This document shows, in pieces, positions 37,201-48,399 of a DNA stretch of 64,000 nt. The position numbers and the translations under genes were made by a program. Positions within the stretch are counted from its first letter, which is position 1. Each line of letters opens with the position of its first letter. The DNA lies in assembly GCA_905178155.1 (NCBI GenBank), contig CAJINV010000002.1:11138634-11202633 (forward strand). The letters run 5' to 3'. A model generated the notes under the pieces. The model saw only the letters and a program-made list of their open reading frames with translations. It did no database searches and was not told the origin of the DNA. This DNA is from Amoebophrya sp. A120. Its lineage: Eukaryota > Sar > Dinophyceae > Syndiniales > Amoebophryaceae.

Positions 37201-39260
37201 GAAGACACACCAAAGCGCTCAAAGGATTTGGAGTTCTTTAGACGAAAAAGGAAAAGAAAAAACGTGTACGCAAAGGAGCGACTGGCTTCATCTCTCTGTC
37301 TCTTTCAAGAAAACTCTGCAGCAGGCAGTGCGTATTTCTTCTGTTTTGAAAAAATCTTGCTTGCACCTCGCATATGCAACTCAAGGACCTGAAAGAGGAA
37401 ACATCGCAGAAAGAAGCAAGGTAGATGTGGTTACTCGGCAGCGACACCTCATGTGTGGCTGTTGCTTGTGATTCTCTTTTTCCGATGGAATCATGCTGCT
37501 GTATATGTATTGACAAGAGGATGATCATAGTGATTTTCAGGGAACCAGCATGACGCAGCGACAATTGGTAGTGTGCAACTTCTTTGATAAGTAAATTATT
37601 TGTCTTCTTGAAGTCAATCTTCCCTCTTAGGTTCCGCCGCACAATTGAGCGACTCCAGCGACAAAACGACGAACTTCTGAAGAAGAATTCCGAGCTTCAG
37701 GATGACTTGAGCTGGATGAATCGGCAAGCGGAAAAATACGCCGCCAACGCTGGTGGTGGAGGCAGCTCTCCTCCCGAGCGAACTGTACAGTTTGACTTGA
37801 TCATCGTAATTGAGATCTTTTCAAGATGAAAATAAACACAATTCGATTTTCGTGATACAGATATCCCAAAGCAAAGAAAGCAAAAAAGGCCTCGACAATC
37901 TATGTTCCAATCATTCAAAGGTCACGCCTGCGTCCGCTGGAGCGCCAGCAGCCGCGTCCGCGGCCACTGTAGCGCAAAACAGCCCAGCCTTGAGTTCTAC
38001 CGCTGGTCACATGCCTGTTTCGCTGGACCACCAGTCTCACCACGGAGGGACCCCGCAACTCGTGCCAAGCAGCGCGAACAGTACCCCAATGCATCACCAG
38101 CCGGCGCTCACTGCGTCGGCGCAGCACCAGCAGCACAGAACGCTGTCCGCCAACGCGCTGACCCGCCCGGCGCCGCTGCTGGGCTCCAGCGGTATTTTCC
38201 AGCCCGGGATGCGAACCAGCGGCACGAGCGGGCTGGTGCAGCACCAACCAAGCGCAGGACCCGCGAGTGGTGCGGTGGGCAGTCTCGGCCTCAGTGTTGG
38301 CTTAAACTCCTCCTCTACCGCCGCGCTTTTGAATCCCAGTGCCGGGGTCATGCAGATTGGTGGACCAGCATCTACAAAAGTGGGCGCGACCATGACAAGT
38401 TCCTCGGCGGCCACGTCGGGCTCTTTTCACATGCTGAACACCCGCGCAAATCATGCAGTAGCGACGGCTTCTTCAAACTTCGCTCCGCTTCCGTCAAACG
38501 GGACGACGCCTTCTGCATCGAAGACACTGAGCGCGGGCCTGAAGCCAACGGCGGCGGGAGCAAATGCCGGGGAGATGGGCATAAGTCAGGACCTAGCTAC
38601 AGAAATCCTGAAATCGCTACCGGTAATCGACGATAACGTGAAAGATCCCCACGAAATACCCACCGAAAAGATATCTCCAGACGGCCGCGTTGAGCGTATG
38701 TTCCGAGACGGGCGGCGGGAAATTCAGTATTGTTAGTTTCTGATGAAAATGAAATTTGAAATTATTTTTGGGATTCAGATAGGCATAGGAGAAGGAGGAC
38801 CACAAAATTTACATCTTCTGCTTTGGTTTACGCTGATGTCAGTTGTTTTTTTTTGTGAATCATGTTCATGTTCATGATCATGTCCCGCCTGCGCACGAGC
38901 ACGACACCGCTGTGAGGGCCATCCATTTGAAGAAATATACACAGGTTCACGAACGGGCTGAAGAAGGTTTTGTGGCCCGACGCGCGGTGCACTGTTCTAT
39001 TCACGAACGGGGACACGAAGCATTGTCTCGCAGACGGTACCGTGATTTACCGGTACTCCGAGACCGCCGCAACGCAAACCACCTTTTCCACCGGCATCGA
39101 AGTCTTTCAATTCGCCTCCGGGCAAATCGAGAGGCACTTTCCCACCGGGGAGAAAGAAATCAAGTTCGCAAACGGCACGACGAAAAAAATATACGCCGAC
39201 CTGCGCGAAGAAATCCGCTTCCCCGACGGAGTGGTGAAACACGTTGCGCCGAAGAAGTAG
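34230..39260 (+). CDS. SAS4: SAS-4/CPAP (CENPJ-type) centriole assembly protein, ~1050 aa
   Basis: SAS-4/CPAP proteins recruit tubulin to growing centrioles and basal bodies. The C-terminus is a clear Tcp10/G-box domain: repeated short strands of the kind PDGRVERMFRDGRREIQF, FTNGDTKHCLADGTVIYRY, SGQIERHFPTGEKEIKF and NGTTKKIYADLREEIRF, ending VKHVAPKK. A charged coiled coil precedes it (RENEQCKKLRMDREHALRQ through FRRTIERLQRQNDELLKKN), after a disordered N-terminal half. Exons: 34230-35151, 35277-35455, 35703-36166, 36307-36419, 36727-36813, 36990-37020, 37093-37173, 37631-37784, 37921-38726, 38945-39260. The total closes in frame (3153 nt). The exon 4/5 junction and the 72-base intron 37021-37092 are provisional. 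The intron 35456-35702 fits GC-AG rather than GT-AG. Presence implies a flagellated or centriole-bearing life stage. Confidence 0.88.
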
Positions 39261-40810
39261 TAGAATGGGAGCCTTTGCCTTTCTTCTCTGGCTGGTGCAG
39301 GCAAGTCCTCATTTTCTTCGACATCTGTTGCAGGTCAGCAGTTGTTTCCGGTGCCGCACAACCGCGACGGCGAATTGTGGTCTGCACAACTTCGACACTA
39401 TTCCGATTGCTCCTGCTACAGATGCTGATATAGCTACTCTGCGCAGTCGGAAGTATTTTGCTCACCCTTAGAAAATCAATACTCCACTCGAATCCCATCT
39501 GCGATTTACTTCAGGGTTTTTGTGCGGGTGAATTTGAATTTAATTTTGTGTGCATGTGCTATAATCTACATCTATTTTTGGCACAACGGAACGTGGACAT
39601 GATTCCGTCGCTCTTTTTTGTAAAAAGGGAAGTTCATGTACATGTTGCTGATCATGCAGACTAGATGTAGACGATGAAATTGATCATGAACTTTGGCGTT
39701 GCGCCTTGGTGCAGTCGCCCTCGCAGCCCAGTGTTTCAATACTCCCGCTCCCCGTGTTTCAACACAGTGGGTCAAAGTACCCCGGGATGAAAGGTCCATG
39801 CAAGGGAGGTTTTGGTATAAGCATGGAATTGGAAACCAGAATTTCATGATGTACCAGAAAACGTAAACGACTGATTTAAATATGCGTTCGAAAGCGATTT
39901 GTGGATTTATTTTTGCAATGTAAAGCTTGAAATAGCATTACAGCATGTGATGAAAAAGGACAGAAATTTATTATCTATGCTTCGATTACGATGCATTGTG
40001 CATCAGCATCTGCTTTGATACGCTGCGCTTCAGTGCCGCATTGTGGAAAAGCGCGGTATTACACGGTGACGCCATCCTTCTGTTTTCGGCATGTATCCAG
40101 ATGCAGGCGCTCCCTCCACTCCTACCGCTACCCATGCTAGTATTTCGTACTAACCACAAAGAAATGAACGTGACGTGGCTTCTGCAGGACCCTACTATCT
40201 ATGTCTATCACAGTATGGAGAGTGATCTTTCGAGCGCGAGAGCCGATACTGATAGATAGATACTTCAATAACGTGTGAGATGTTGTATGTGGTGCAGAGA
40301 AATCTAGTATGTGGTGAAGTACTTTTTGACCTTTTTCTTGAACCGGCCTGCCAGAATTAAAGATTTGCTTCGTAGTTTTCCATTTGCTCCTTCCTGTGAT
40401 GGTACTTTGTTTCCCGGGTAAAGCATGGCTTTACAAAGTAGTTGTGAGAGAATTACGAAGTGGGCTCCTTGTTCGTCGCAGCCAGAAGCAAGTCGAAGAC
40501 CACGGAAGTGGGCTCCAGGTCCTCCATCTCAATTATGAGGTGATTGTCATTCGTTGCAGCTACACGAACACGACCACTGGAACCGCCAATAAATAAATGT
40601 ATGCCCGGGCAGTAGCAGGCTAGCGAGCCTGTGAGTCTAGGCTGAGGCTGGACGGGCGATATTTTATACATGTCCGAGCCTCGCCCTTTTCCGGTAGCCA
40701 GGACAAGATGTTTGTGAGGGTGAACCTCTTCCCGGTCTGGGTTGAAGTTTATTTCCTTTCTCTCTTATCCTCAGGGAGTAACGCCCCTGCCGATGGTAGT
40801 AAGTCTGGTC
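39261..40810. other. Intergenic, nothing recognised
   Basis: AT-richer DNA with short frames only. Part of it is presumably the 3' UTR of SAS-4. Confidence 0.5.
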
Positions 40811-40814
40811 CATC

Positions 40815-41245
40815 CGCCTCAGGAAAGTGTCTTTTATCCGCTTGTCGGAAAGTCTGGTCCATCCGCCTCAGGAAAGTTTTTTCATCCGCTTGTCGGAAAG
40901 TCTGGTCCATCCGCCTCAGGAAAGTGTTTTTATCCGCTTGTCGGAAAGTCTGGTCTCATCCGCTTGGCGGAAAGTTTGGCGATCCGATTGGCGGAAAGTT
41001 TGGTCTCATCCGCTTGTCGGAAAGTTTGGTCTCATCCGCTTTGCGGAGAGTTTGGTTATCCGCTTGTCGGAAAGTCTGGTCAAATCCGCTTTGCGGGAAG
41101 TTTGGTTTATCCGCTTGGCGGAAAGTTTGGTCGCATCCGCATGTCGGAAAGTCTGGTCTCATTCCGCTTGGCGGAAAGTTTGATCTCATCCGCTCGGCGG
41201 AAAGTTTAGCCCAATCCGCTTTGCGGACAGTTTTGGGCATCTCTG
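40815..41245. repeat. 23-27-bp minisatellite, ~17 copies
   Basis: Tandem units of the type GGAAAGTYTGGTCYCATCCG followed by CTTGTC or CTTGGC. Early units alternate between a CCTCA and a CTTGTC ending, so the first part has a higher-order period of about 47 bases. All three + strand frames stay open, which produces Ser/Lys/Leu-rich nonsense reading frames. Confidence 0.92.
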
Positions 41246-41859
41246 GTTTATCCGTTGTGCGGACAATGTTGGCAGCCCTGATTGTATTCTCGTTGACGTT
41301 GGCGATAGCAGCGAGAGTACGGAATCATGCGGTCTCGCCTTGCTTTGGGAAGGAGGGTCGTTTGGCACTGGCGGTTCGAACCCGTTACCCTTGCGAACTT
41401 TTTCCGTCCCAAGCCAAGGCCCTTGGCTTTCTTTGGTGGTTTGTCCTTCGATCCTCTGATCCCATTGCAACGCGAGGCCGCAAGGCTATCGGTTTTCGTC
41501 CGCTCGAAGCTTTCCACTTCGGGTACATGCCACTGGTCGGTCCGTCGTCATCGCTACGCCTTCGTCTATGGGGCGCACCGGTTTCCCAAATTCATCGTCT
41601 GGCCGCAGGCGTCGCGCCGGGTTCTTTGGGCTGCTTCGGCGTACCGGCCTCCGCCGGTGGGGTAGGTGCTTCCAGGGCGCCTCCTCGTGCGACGCAGTGG
41701 GAGATGCTCCCATCGAGCGATCATCCATAGGGTGATCCTTCCGCGGTGACTGAATAAAATAAGCATGGTCTGACAGCACGGTTTGTGAGCAAAACCAAAA
41801 GCAAGAGCCAAACTCGTGATCGTGATCGATACTGAGGAAAAAAAACGACAAATCTTTCC
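41246..41859. other. Spacer downstream of the minisatellite
   Basis: The reading frame spilling out of the minisatellite ends at 41730. No recognisable protein. GGTTCGAACCC at 41360-41370 looks like a tRNA T-arm but no tRNA can be folded around it. Confidence 0.4.
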
Positions 41860-44015
41860 ATGGGATCATCCAAGGTGACGAAGCATCCGCTTGAGGCGGC
41901 CGCCAGCCTGCAGGATTTGAAGAAGAAGAGCAAGTTGCTCAGTATCCGGTTTCAGGCCCCAGAGCTCGATCTAGATGTCGGCGTTGCGGTGCGCTTAGGA
42001 ACCTCGACGGGCAGCAGCCTGGGGAGTAGCTGTAGCTCCTCGTCGGAGAATTTTACCGCTGTCCCCTGCATGGCGGCAGATCTGATAACTAATGCCACGA
42101 ATACACTACACGAGTATTTCCCCAGTCACTCTTCTGCCCACGGGGAGGACCGAGTGACCGTGTACGCGAAAAGGCCGCACCGGAGCGAGCTGCGGGTCCG
42201 GGCGAGGGGCAGCTTTCAAGACGGGGGGAGCTCCAGCTCCACTTTTCCCGCTACGAGGTTGTACGACGAGGCAGGCGACGAAGAGGAGGAGGACGGGGCA
42301 GGCGCAGAAACCTATGCCCGGTCCGTCCGGCACTTGATTTCAAAACTTGAAGAGTCCCGGAAAGTTGCCGCTCTCAAAGACGCGTAATACAAACATTGAA
42401 GTGCATTCATTTTCCGTTGTGATGATCATTTGGCTCATCATCGTTCTTGTTGTGCGTCAGATCCTATGTAGAATCGGCTGATATGATTATAAACGCGGAA
42501 AGTCAAACACAAAATGAAAAAGAAACACAGTTGTGCCGTATCGCGAAATATCAAATTCTAGGTATGTGGAGGTCGTGGCCGAGAAGTACACCGAGGCAGT
42601 GAAAAAGTTGACCAATTTTCGCCAAGAAGCGCTAAAAGAAATCGCAAATTTACGCAACCAGCTCGCGATGGCCCGGAAAGATGGGACGACGTACCAGCAC
42701 AGAAGCGTAACCTTTCTTGACGACGCCGAGATCGAAAAGTATCGGTTTCTAGTTTTTGTCTACTTGATGTTACGTTTTTCTATTTGATTGTCGTACTGCA
42801 GAGATCGTGCTAGCCTCAGCCGCAGACCAAGTGTCACTGTGTATCGTTGCTTGTATTGAGGTTGAACTTCTGCTCCGGTTGGCGTCTGGCTCGCGTTAAC
42901 AGTACCAAGTGCATAACGTACTTCTGCATCGTTCTACTCTTTTCGCTTGCCGCTTATTTGTTGCAACAAAAATCGATCAGTAAGTACGGAGTCCCGGGCT
43001 GGCAGACCATTGTTGACCAAGCAATCGCACGCTGGGAGGGCGAGCAGTCTATGATACCGAAAAAAGGTGGTTGCACAAAAAACGCGTTTCATTTATTTTT
43101 GTTTGAAAGTAGGGCTGGTGAACCTAAGCAACCGAGGACCTCTACTACGCAGCAAGAGTTAAACTTGTAGTTTTTGTAGATCGACGGTATTAATCAATAG
43201 AAATGTAGCACAAGGGATTGTTACTGCTTGTGATTGTAGTGGTCAAGTATGAAATACCAATGCAAATGCGTACTGAACAGTACTAGAGTAAGTTGGAGTG
43301 GCAAGTCGAATTGATCGAAAGGCTACATCACCATTAATATGTCGCGCGACGTTACTAGTACTAGTTTGCACCCACCGACCGTTTTATTGCATACTGGTAA
43401 AGGAGTTTGCGTTCTCGAAGCTGTTGAAACCACAGACGGAAAACGAGAAGAAACTCCAATTGGTCACCAGCACAACAACTGGCACGGGACCCGCGCCCCC
43501 TCCCGCAAGAATTAGCAATGACAAGGACTTTCACGTGCATCGCAATCCGAATATGATTCTGGATTCCGCCACAGAAGTGCAAAAGGTGCAGGAAATGCAG
43601 CAGGGAGAGTACTTCGAGTACCACAAAATCGTGTCAAAGCCCGAGCCGGAGCCGCCGCTCCCGCTGTTTTTGCCGTCGCCCAAGCGCAACCGCGCAAACG
43701 CGATCTGCGACCTGGAATCGCTGGAAAAGCAGCGGAGGCATTCGGTGCACGCCGCGGATCTGCCGAAGCCGAGCGCTTTCGGGGACATGCGCGTCGAAGA
43801 GACGGAAGGAGACGTAGAAAAGAAGAAAACGGAAACAACGCGGACGAGCGGACTCAACCTAGTGTCGTCGACGACAACGACGTATCAGCGTTCTTTTTTT
43901 TATTTGTGACTTGTTTTCATTTTTTTGTCACTGACTCATGCTCATCACTGCTCTTCCTTTGTTTTTGAGATACGGGCGGCTGAAGAGCCTCAAGCGATCC
44001 AACAGATTGAGTTAA
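41860..44015 (+). CDS. Hypothetical protein with short coiled coil, 448 aa
   Basis: Exons 41860-42383, 42562-42736, 42982-43066, 43365-43881 and 43970-44015 sum to 1347 nt and close in frame, which supports the model. The start ATG lies in a long open exon. The N-terminal 175 residues are mostly low-complexity. A helical stretch spans the next exon (YVEVVAEKYTEAVKKLTNF, RQEALKEIANLRNQL), then GVPGWQTIVDQAIARWEGEQ and a basic C-terminal half with PPLPLFLPSPKRNRAN. Family not recognised. The second intron (42737-42981) has AAGTA at both borders and no GT-AG solution in frame. The third can be read as GT-AG (43067-43364) or, three bases shifted, on a TTGCAC direct repeat; both keep the frame. 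Confidence 0.75.
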
Positions 44016-45005
44016 TGAATGAAGAAGCCTGAGCGAGATATGTTAATGTTTGATGAACCTAATTTGAAAACTGAATTACTTGAAACATCAGGCAGCCATC
44101 CACGCGCGCGACGAGTGGGGCGCGCACTCCTGTCAGGCACACCACGTTTCTTATGGCGAGAAAAATTATACAATTTAGCATTGCTTTTTCTCCATCGCGA
44201 GCCGCCACTCTTGCTTCGATATGCATTTGGATTTGCAACACCCTCGTCTTGTCAGATCCTTGTCTCCAGCTGGTCATTTATTTCACTGCAAGTAGTTCTT
44301 GTAAATTAAAATTTGAGACGAGTGGCATCAAAAACCGTAGCAGAGATCGCATGCTGAAAATTACGGTGATACTGTTTACCGGTGGGAGCCCGCCGCGGTC
44401 GCCAGCTTCAAGTGTCGCCTCTGTCCCGCTGTTCGAACGGATGGTAAAGAAAATGATCGTAGCTATAGTGAGGTTATCCAGTGCAAAAGTATCGTACTCG
44501 TATAAATCCTCCCCGATTTTGATCCATGATAAAACTTAGAAGCTGGTGGGAAGTTGTTGAGAAGTAGGTGGATAAGTGGGTGAGAAGTCCGCGGCGAAGT
44601 TGGTTTGGAAGCCGGTGAGAGGTGGCCGGGTGTGTTGGCGTCGCCATCGCCTCGGCCGAGTGGCGTGGCACGTCACTCCACCGCCGCGAGTTCTACCGCC
44701 TTCGCTGCCTGCAGCTGCAGCTGCAAGGGCTGGAAGGAGAGTTTGCGCTGCAGATAAATAGACAGACGCCCAGTGTCATTGTTTCCATTCATCTGCGGCG
44801 CAGTTCGACCAGTTGGCATCACGGCACCATGCGCGAAGACTTAGAGAAGATGTATCAAAAGGCGCATCTGTGATGGCTGCACGCAAAGACGCAAGCACCA
44901 CAGACGAAATAAAGCTGCGCGCGACGTTGTGGAGCCGGGGCTGGACGCCGCAGGAGCTAACTAATCCATTAATGAGCTAGCTAATTGCTTAGTTAACTCA
45001 TTAAC

Positions 45006-45290
45006 CTCGCCAGCGCCCTTGCTTTTCTTTCGGATAAAAACGCAGCTTCGCGTGACACCTACACAAAGTAAAGCCTTTTTTTCTCCGCAGCTTTTCAACA
45101 AGTTTTCCTCAAGTTCTCAACAACTTCTCAACAACTTCTCGGACAAGATATAAATCAAATTCTTTAACTTCGCAGACGCCCTTGCTTTTCTTGTGGTAAA
45201 AAACGCAAGTTTGCGTGTATCCTACACAGTTTGCGGCGTTTTTTGCTCTGCAGCTTCTCAACAACTTCTCAACAACTTCTCGACCAACAT
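45006..45290. repeat. Tandem duplication, ~160-bp unit
   Basis: The segment from about 45008 (GCGCCCTTGCTTTTCTT) recurs from about 45177 (ACGCCCTTGCTTTTCTT). Both copies continue with an AAAAACGCA word, a TCCTACACA-type word, a CTGCAGCTT-type word and runs of AACAACTTCTC. About 75-80% identical. Confidence 0.8.
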
Positions 45291-45328
45291 ATCTAAGATA
45301 TTTGGCGAGAAGTTGCTGAGAAGTTGTC
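45262..45328. repeat. Hairpin from AACTTCTC arms
   Basis: Left arm ends ...CCAACATATCT at 45294 and the right arm begins AGATATTTGGCGAGAAGTTG at 45296. Arms of about 33 bases with a few mismatches and one gap and almost no loop. Confidence 0.75.
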
Positions 45329-45356
45329 GTGAAATTCATTTCCTAGAGAATGCTCT

Positions 45357-45403
45357 GCTTTTCCCAAAAGACCATTCTTTAAGAGTTGTCTTTTGGGAAA
45401 AGC
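45357..45403. repeat. Perfect 16-bp inverted repeat
   Basis: GCTTTTCCCAAAAGAC at 45357-45372 and its exact reverse complement at 45388-45403, with a 15-base spacer. Confidence 0.9.
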
Positions 45404-45408
45404 TAGAG

Positions 45409-45449
45409 AAGGCTTTGGGCTTCTAAGAGTCTTAGAAGCCCAAAGCCTT
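45409..45449. repeat. Perfect 19-bp inverted repeat, 3-base loop
   Basis: AAGGCTTTGGGCTTCTAAG at 45409-45427 and its exact reverse complement at 45431-45449 around AGT. Lies five bases after the previous inverted repeat. Confidence 0.9.
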
Positions 45450-46035
45450 TCTGCAAAAGCAGGCTTTGGAGCTCCCACAGCGCTCACATTTGCGCGGAGG
45501 CGCGACCAAAGTAAGTATGCACAGCCAAACTGATTCGCGACTGCGCACGCGGCCACGAATCGAGATCCGGCAAACTCGTGAGACACCAGCCAAAGGCTGG
45601 TAGAGAATTTGGCGCGCCTAAAGTAAGCTCAAATCCGTGCCAACTCCCCGAACAAACCCACCCGCCGACTCCCGCCAACTTCTCAACAGCTGGGAAGTTG
45701 GTGAAAAGATTGGGGAGAAGATGGTGAGAAGTTGGCGGGAAGTTGGTTGGAAGTACGTGAGAAGTTGCCGAGATGTTTTATGCATAACAGAGCGAGATTT
45801 ATACGAGTGCGATACTTTTGCACAGGATAGAGGTTCTCGTTCTCTCTTCGACCTCTCAAAAATAAAAGTCAAACAAGTTCTGTTGAACAATTTCAATCTC
45901 TTCTTCACTGCTTGGCCATCTTGCTGTAGCAGCTCTGCATGATCGTCACTCGTAATCATACTGGTTGTACGTACAAGGATTCGCCTTCTAGCAGTTTGAT
46001 TTATCATTATTTGGTTCCTGGACGTGGTCGCGCTG

Positions 46036-46869
46036 ATGTCATGTGCGAGCCTCTCCTACACACAGTCGAGTCCACCAGCCTTATGCGAGGAACTGGAGGT
46101 CAAGGGTCTTACTCATACTGCAACACCAATATCACAGTCAACCACTGGGAGCTTCGAAGACGGGCTTTCCTCGTCCTCCGATGCGCGGTTTTCGAACCAG
46201 CCAGGATCCTGCACCAGTACGGTATCGACGTGGTCTTTCTCGACTAATGAAACCAGAGCCTCGCCGGTAGAGCAGCACTTGATCACATTTGATACCGGGA
46301 AAGCGCTCGGAAACGCAGCGATAAATCGCGGACGTACCAAACAGAAATTGCAGAACCTGCAGGTGGCCGCTTCTAGGACCTGGAAAACTAGAGAGCCACG
46401 CTTCGCGGATGCTAGTATAAATGTTGCTTTGATACTAGAAATACTAAATACAGACTCAAACGGGCTCGCTGGCCGCCGTATCGATCTTCAGCTGTACTCT
46501 TTTGCGACTCAGCATGACTGCCTACGGTCACTCGCACGCGACCCCCGGCGCACTTCGTTCGTTAACATTTCTCGAAATTCAAATCGATACGAGAGCCGTT
46601 CTGTCAGCAGTATCATCACACTCGAACAAGCCCAAGCGGCCCCCATCCCCAATGATCATGGTTCGTTCTCGCCCAACTACAGACCGACTGGCACAGGAAT
46701 TTCAGAAGAACGTGTCCCAATTCGAGAACGAGCCGCCGTTGCCGGTAAGGAAGAAAAAACAGAAGCCGGAGGGGACCGCCTTTTACCCAGCGGTATTGGG
46801 CCACCTGAAGCCAACCGGAAGGAGAAAATCCCTCCCCCTGCGAAGCCTGAACAAATAACGAGACGATAG
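46036..46869 (+). CDS. Hypothetical protein, 277 aa
   Basis: Single open frame from ATG 46036 to a stop at 46869. Ser/Thr-rich N-terminus (SQSTTGSFEDGLSSSSDAR) and a charged, proline-rich tail (EERVPIRERAAVAGKEEK, GPPEANRKEKIPPPAKPEQ). A second frame (46502-46858) is also open across the 3' half and reads plausibly, so the true frame there is uncertain and an intron could switch between them. No family recognised. Confidence 0.45.
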   Translation: MSCASLSYTQSSPPALCEELEVKGLTHTATPISQSTTGSFEDGLSSSSDARFSNQPGSCTSTVSTWSFSTNETRASPVEQHLITFDTGKALGNAAINRGRTKQKLQNLQVAASRTWKTREPRFADASINVALILEILNTDSNGLAGRRIDLQLYSFATQHDCLRSLARDPRRTSFVNISRNSNRYESRSVSSIITLEQAQAAPIPNDHGSFSPNYRPTGTGISEERVPIRERAAVAGKEEKTEAGGDRLLPSGIGPPEANRKEKIPPPAKPEQITRR

Positions 46870-48399
46870 CGACGGAAAAGGAAATACTTGGTAAAATACA
46901 AACCGTTGGATAATATCAGCATTTCCATTTCGATTTCTTTCGCAACTAGCCTCAGGCATAATCACACCTGGTGGAGGCAACCCGTAAGTATCAATCAGAC
47001 GCTCTGCATATGCATATCATTGCGGTGCAAGTTCTTCTTTCCTGCTTGAAAGCGAAAGGTGATGCGGTACTAGCTCGTCTGAATGTATGATTATTTCTCG
47101 GTCAAGAATTTGTTCTCCTTCTCATTGAGTCTTCTAAAGCCAATACGAGCGTGTTGTCACCGAACTCGGAAAACGATCGCGTACAGACAACAATTTCTTT
47201 GCCGAGGGCACTGCAAAAAGTTTCGAGTAAATAGTGAATTTGCCGCCCCGGATGAAAGACATCTGAGCAACTTTGTAGAAGCCGTGTACTATGTCTCCGC
47301 TTCAACTTCGGTGAAGCGTTGGCGTCTACATCGCATTCTACGCCGATTTAAAAACCTTTGAAATGTAACACGCTCCCTCTTGTACGTATAGTCGAAAAAC
47401 GAATGTATAATTATGCTTCATTACCTACTGCTACTTGAAGAACTTGCCATCTTTTACTCCTAGCCTCTGTCTCTCGTTTTCGCCATCAACCATATCATCA
47501 ACATCGCAGCAATTCTAGTTCATTTGTTGGCTCTTGCACCCCCACTGCTACAAAATATGGGTGGTGAGCAGAGCAGTGCTATGCAAAAGCAAATGCATCG
47601 TAGCATCACAAAAAATACCAAATTTTGCCTTCGCCATTGCCACAAAGAAAAGCAAGAAAAACATTCGCGACGTAAACGCTGATTGAGAACGATACGAGGA
47701 CATCATTTTCTTGTGAACGATTGAGCCCGAAGATACTGATAGCTCGCCGATGAAGTTTCCAAAACGATAAAGTTAGAGACGCAAAAGGAAAAGCCGACGC
47801 GGAAAAAAAAAGCAGGAAAGCCAGATTCTCGCCAGCCACAGTTTGCGTCTAGGCGCTCTTGGTTGTCAGATGAGGTCGGGGGCGGTTCCTAAAGTAGTGT
47901 TACTTTACAACAGCCACATCACATTCATAGGCTCCATGCGGGCTTGCTCAGGCGGTGCAGCCATTACACCCACTTTTTGTTTTTAGACTCGCCCTCGCAT
48001 CGGCATTAGTCGCGTCCTGCCTTAGCCTTGTGCATACTGCTTCACTTTGATTCGGATTTTGTCAGTCCCCCGCGGCGTTTGTAGTGCACTGACTCGCTGA
48101 CTCGTCGCTCATCGTGATTTGATATTATCCAGCTCCAGGTAACTCTCTGCTACTCGCTATTCCTATTCCTCATCGCCATCGTCGTCGCAAAGAATCGCAT
48201 CGCAGTATCATCGATGGCCTTGTGCTCTTCCATTCGAATTCGTGCTATGAAAGGTCCTCACCTCTTTCCGATTGTAAGTGTCGCACAGAAGTTACATTTT
48301 TTGGTTTTTGTGGAAGAGGTAGGAGGTCGGTCCTGTCGGTATGGATTTATTGCATTTGTTGTGTTGTGTTTGTGAACATCAAGAGGAAGAGCCGAAAGG
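46870..48399. other. Intergenic, nothing recognised
   Basis: Short frames only. Includes the 5' flank of the coiled-coil gene at 48400. Confidence 0.5.

Larger units (their letters stand above)
44016..46035. other. Intergenic region rich in AACTTCTC repeats and hairpins
   Basis: No gene supported. It contains clusters of GAGAAGTTG/CAACTTCTC words at 44543-44640, 45095-45330 and 45675-45775, a ~160-bp tandem duplication and three hairpins, listed separately. Confidence 0.6.

Noticed and set aside
40815-41245. CRISPR-like array
   Set aside because: Units are contiguous and degenerate without unique spacers, and the genome is eukaryotic.
41355-41375. GGTTCGAACCC, resembling a tRNA T-arm
   Set aside because: No acceptor stem, D-arm or anticodon arm can be placed at the right distance on either strand.
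40708-41730. 340-codon ORF across the minisatellite
   Set aside because: All three + frames are open there because the repeat lacks stops; the translated repeat shifts frame between units and has no natural end.
46502-46858. Second open frame in the 3' half of the 277-aa gene
   Set aside because: It reads plausibly, but the uninterrupted frame from ATG 46036 needs no intron; kept as an uncertainty in that entry.
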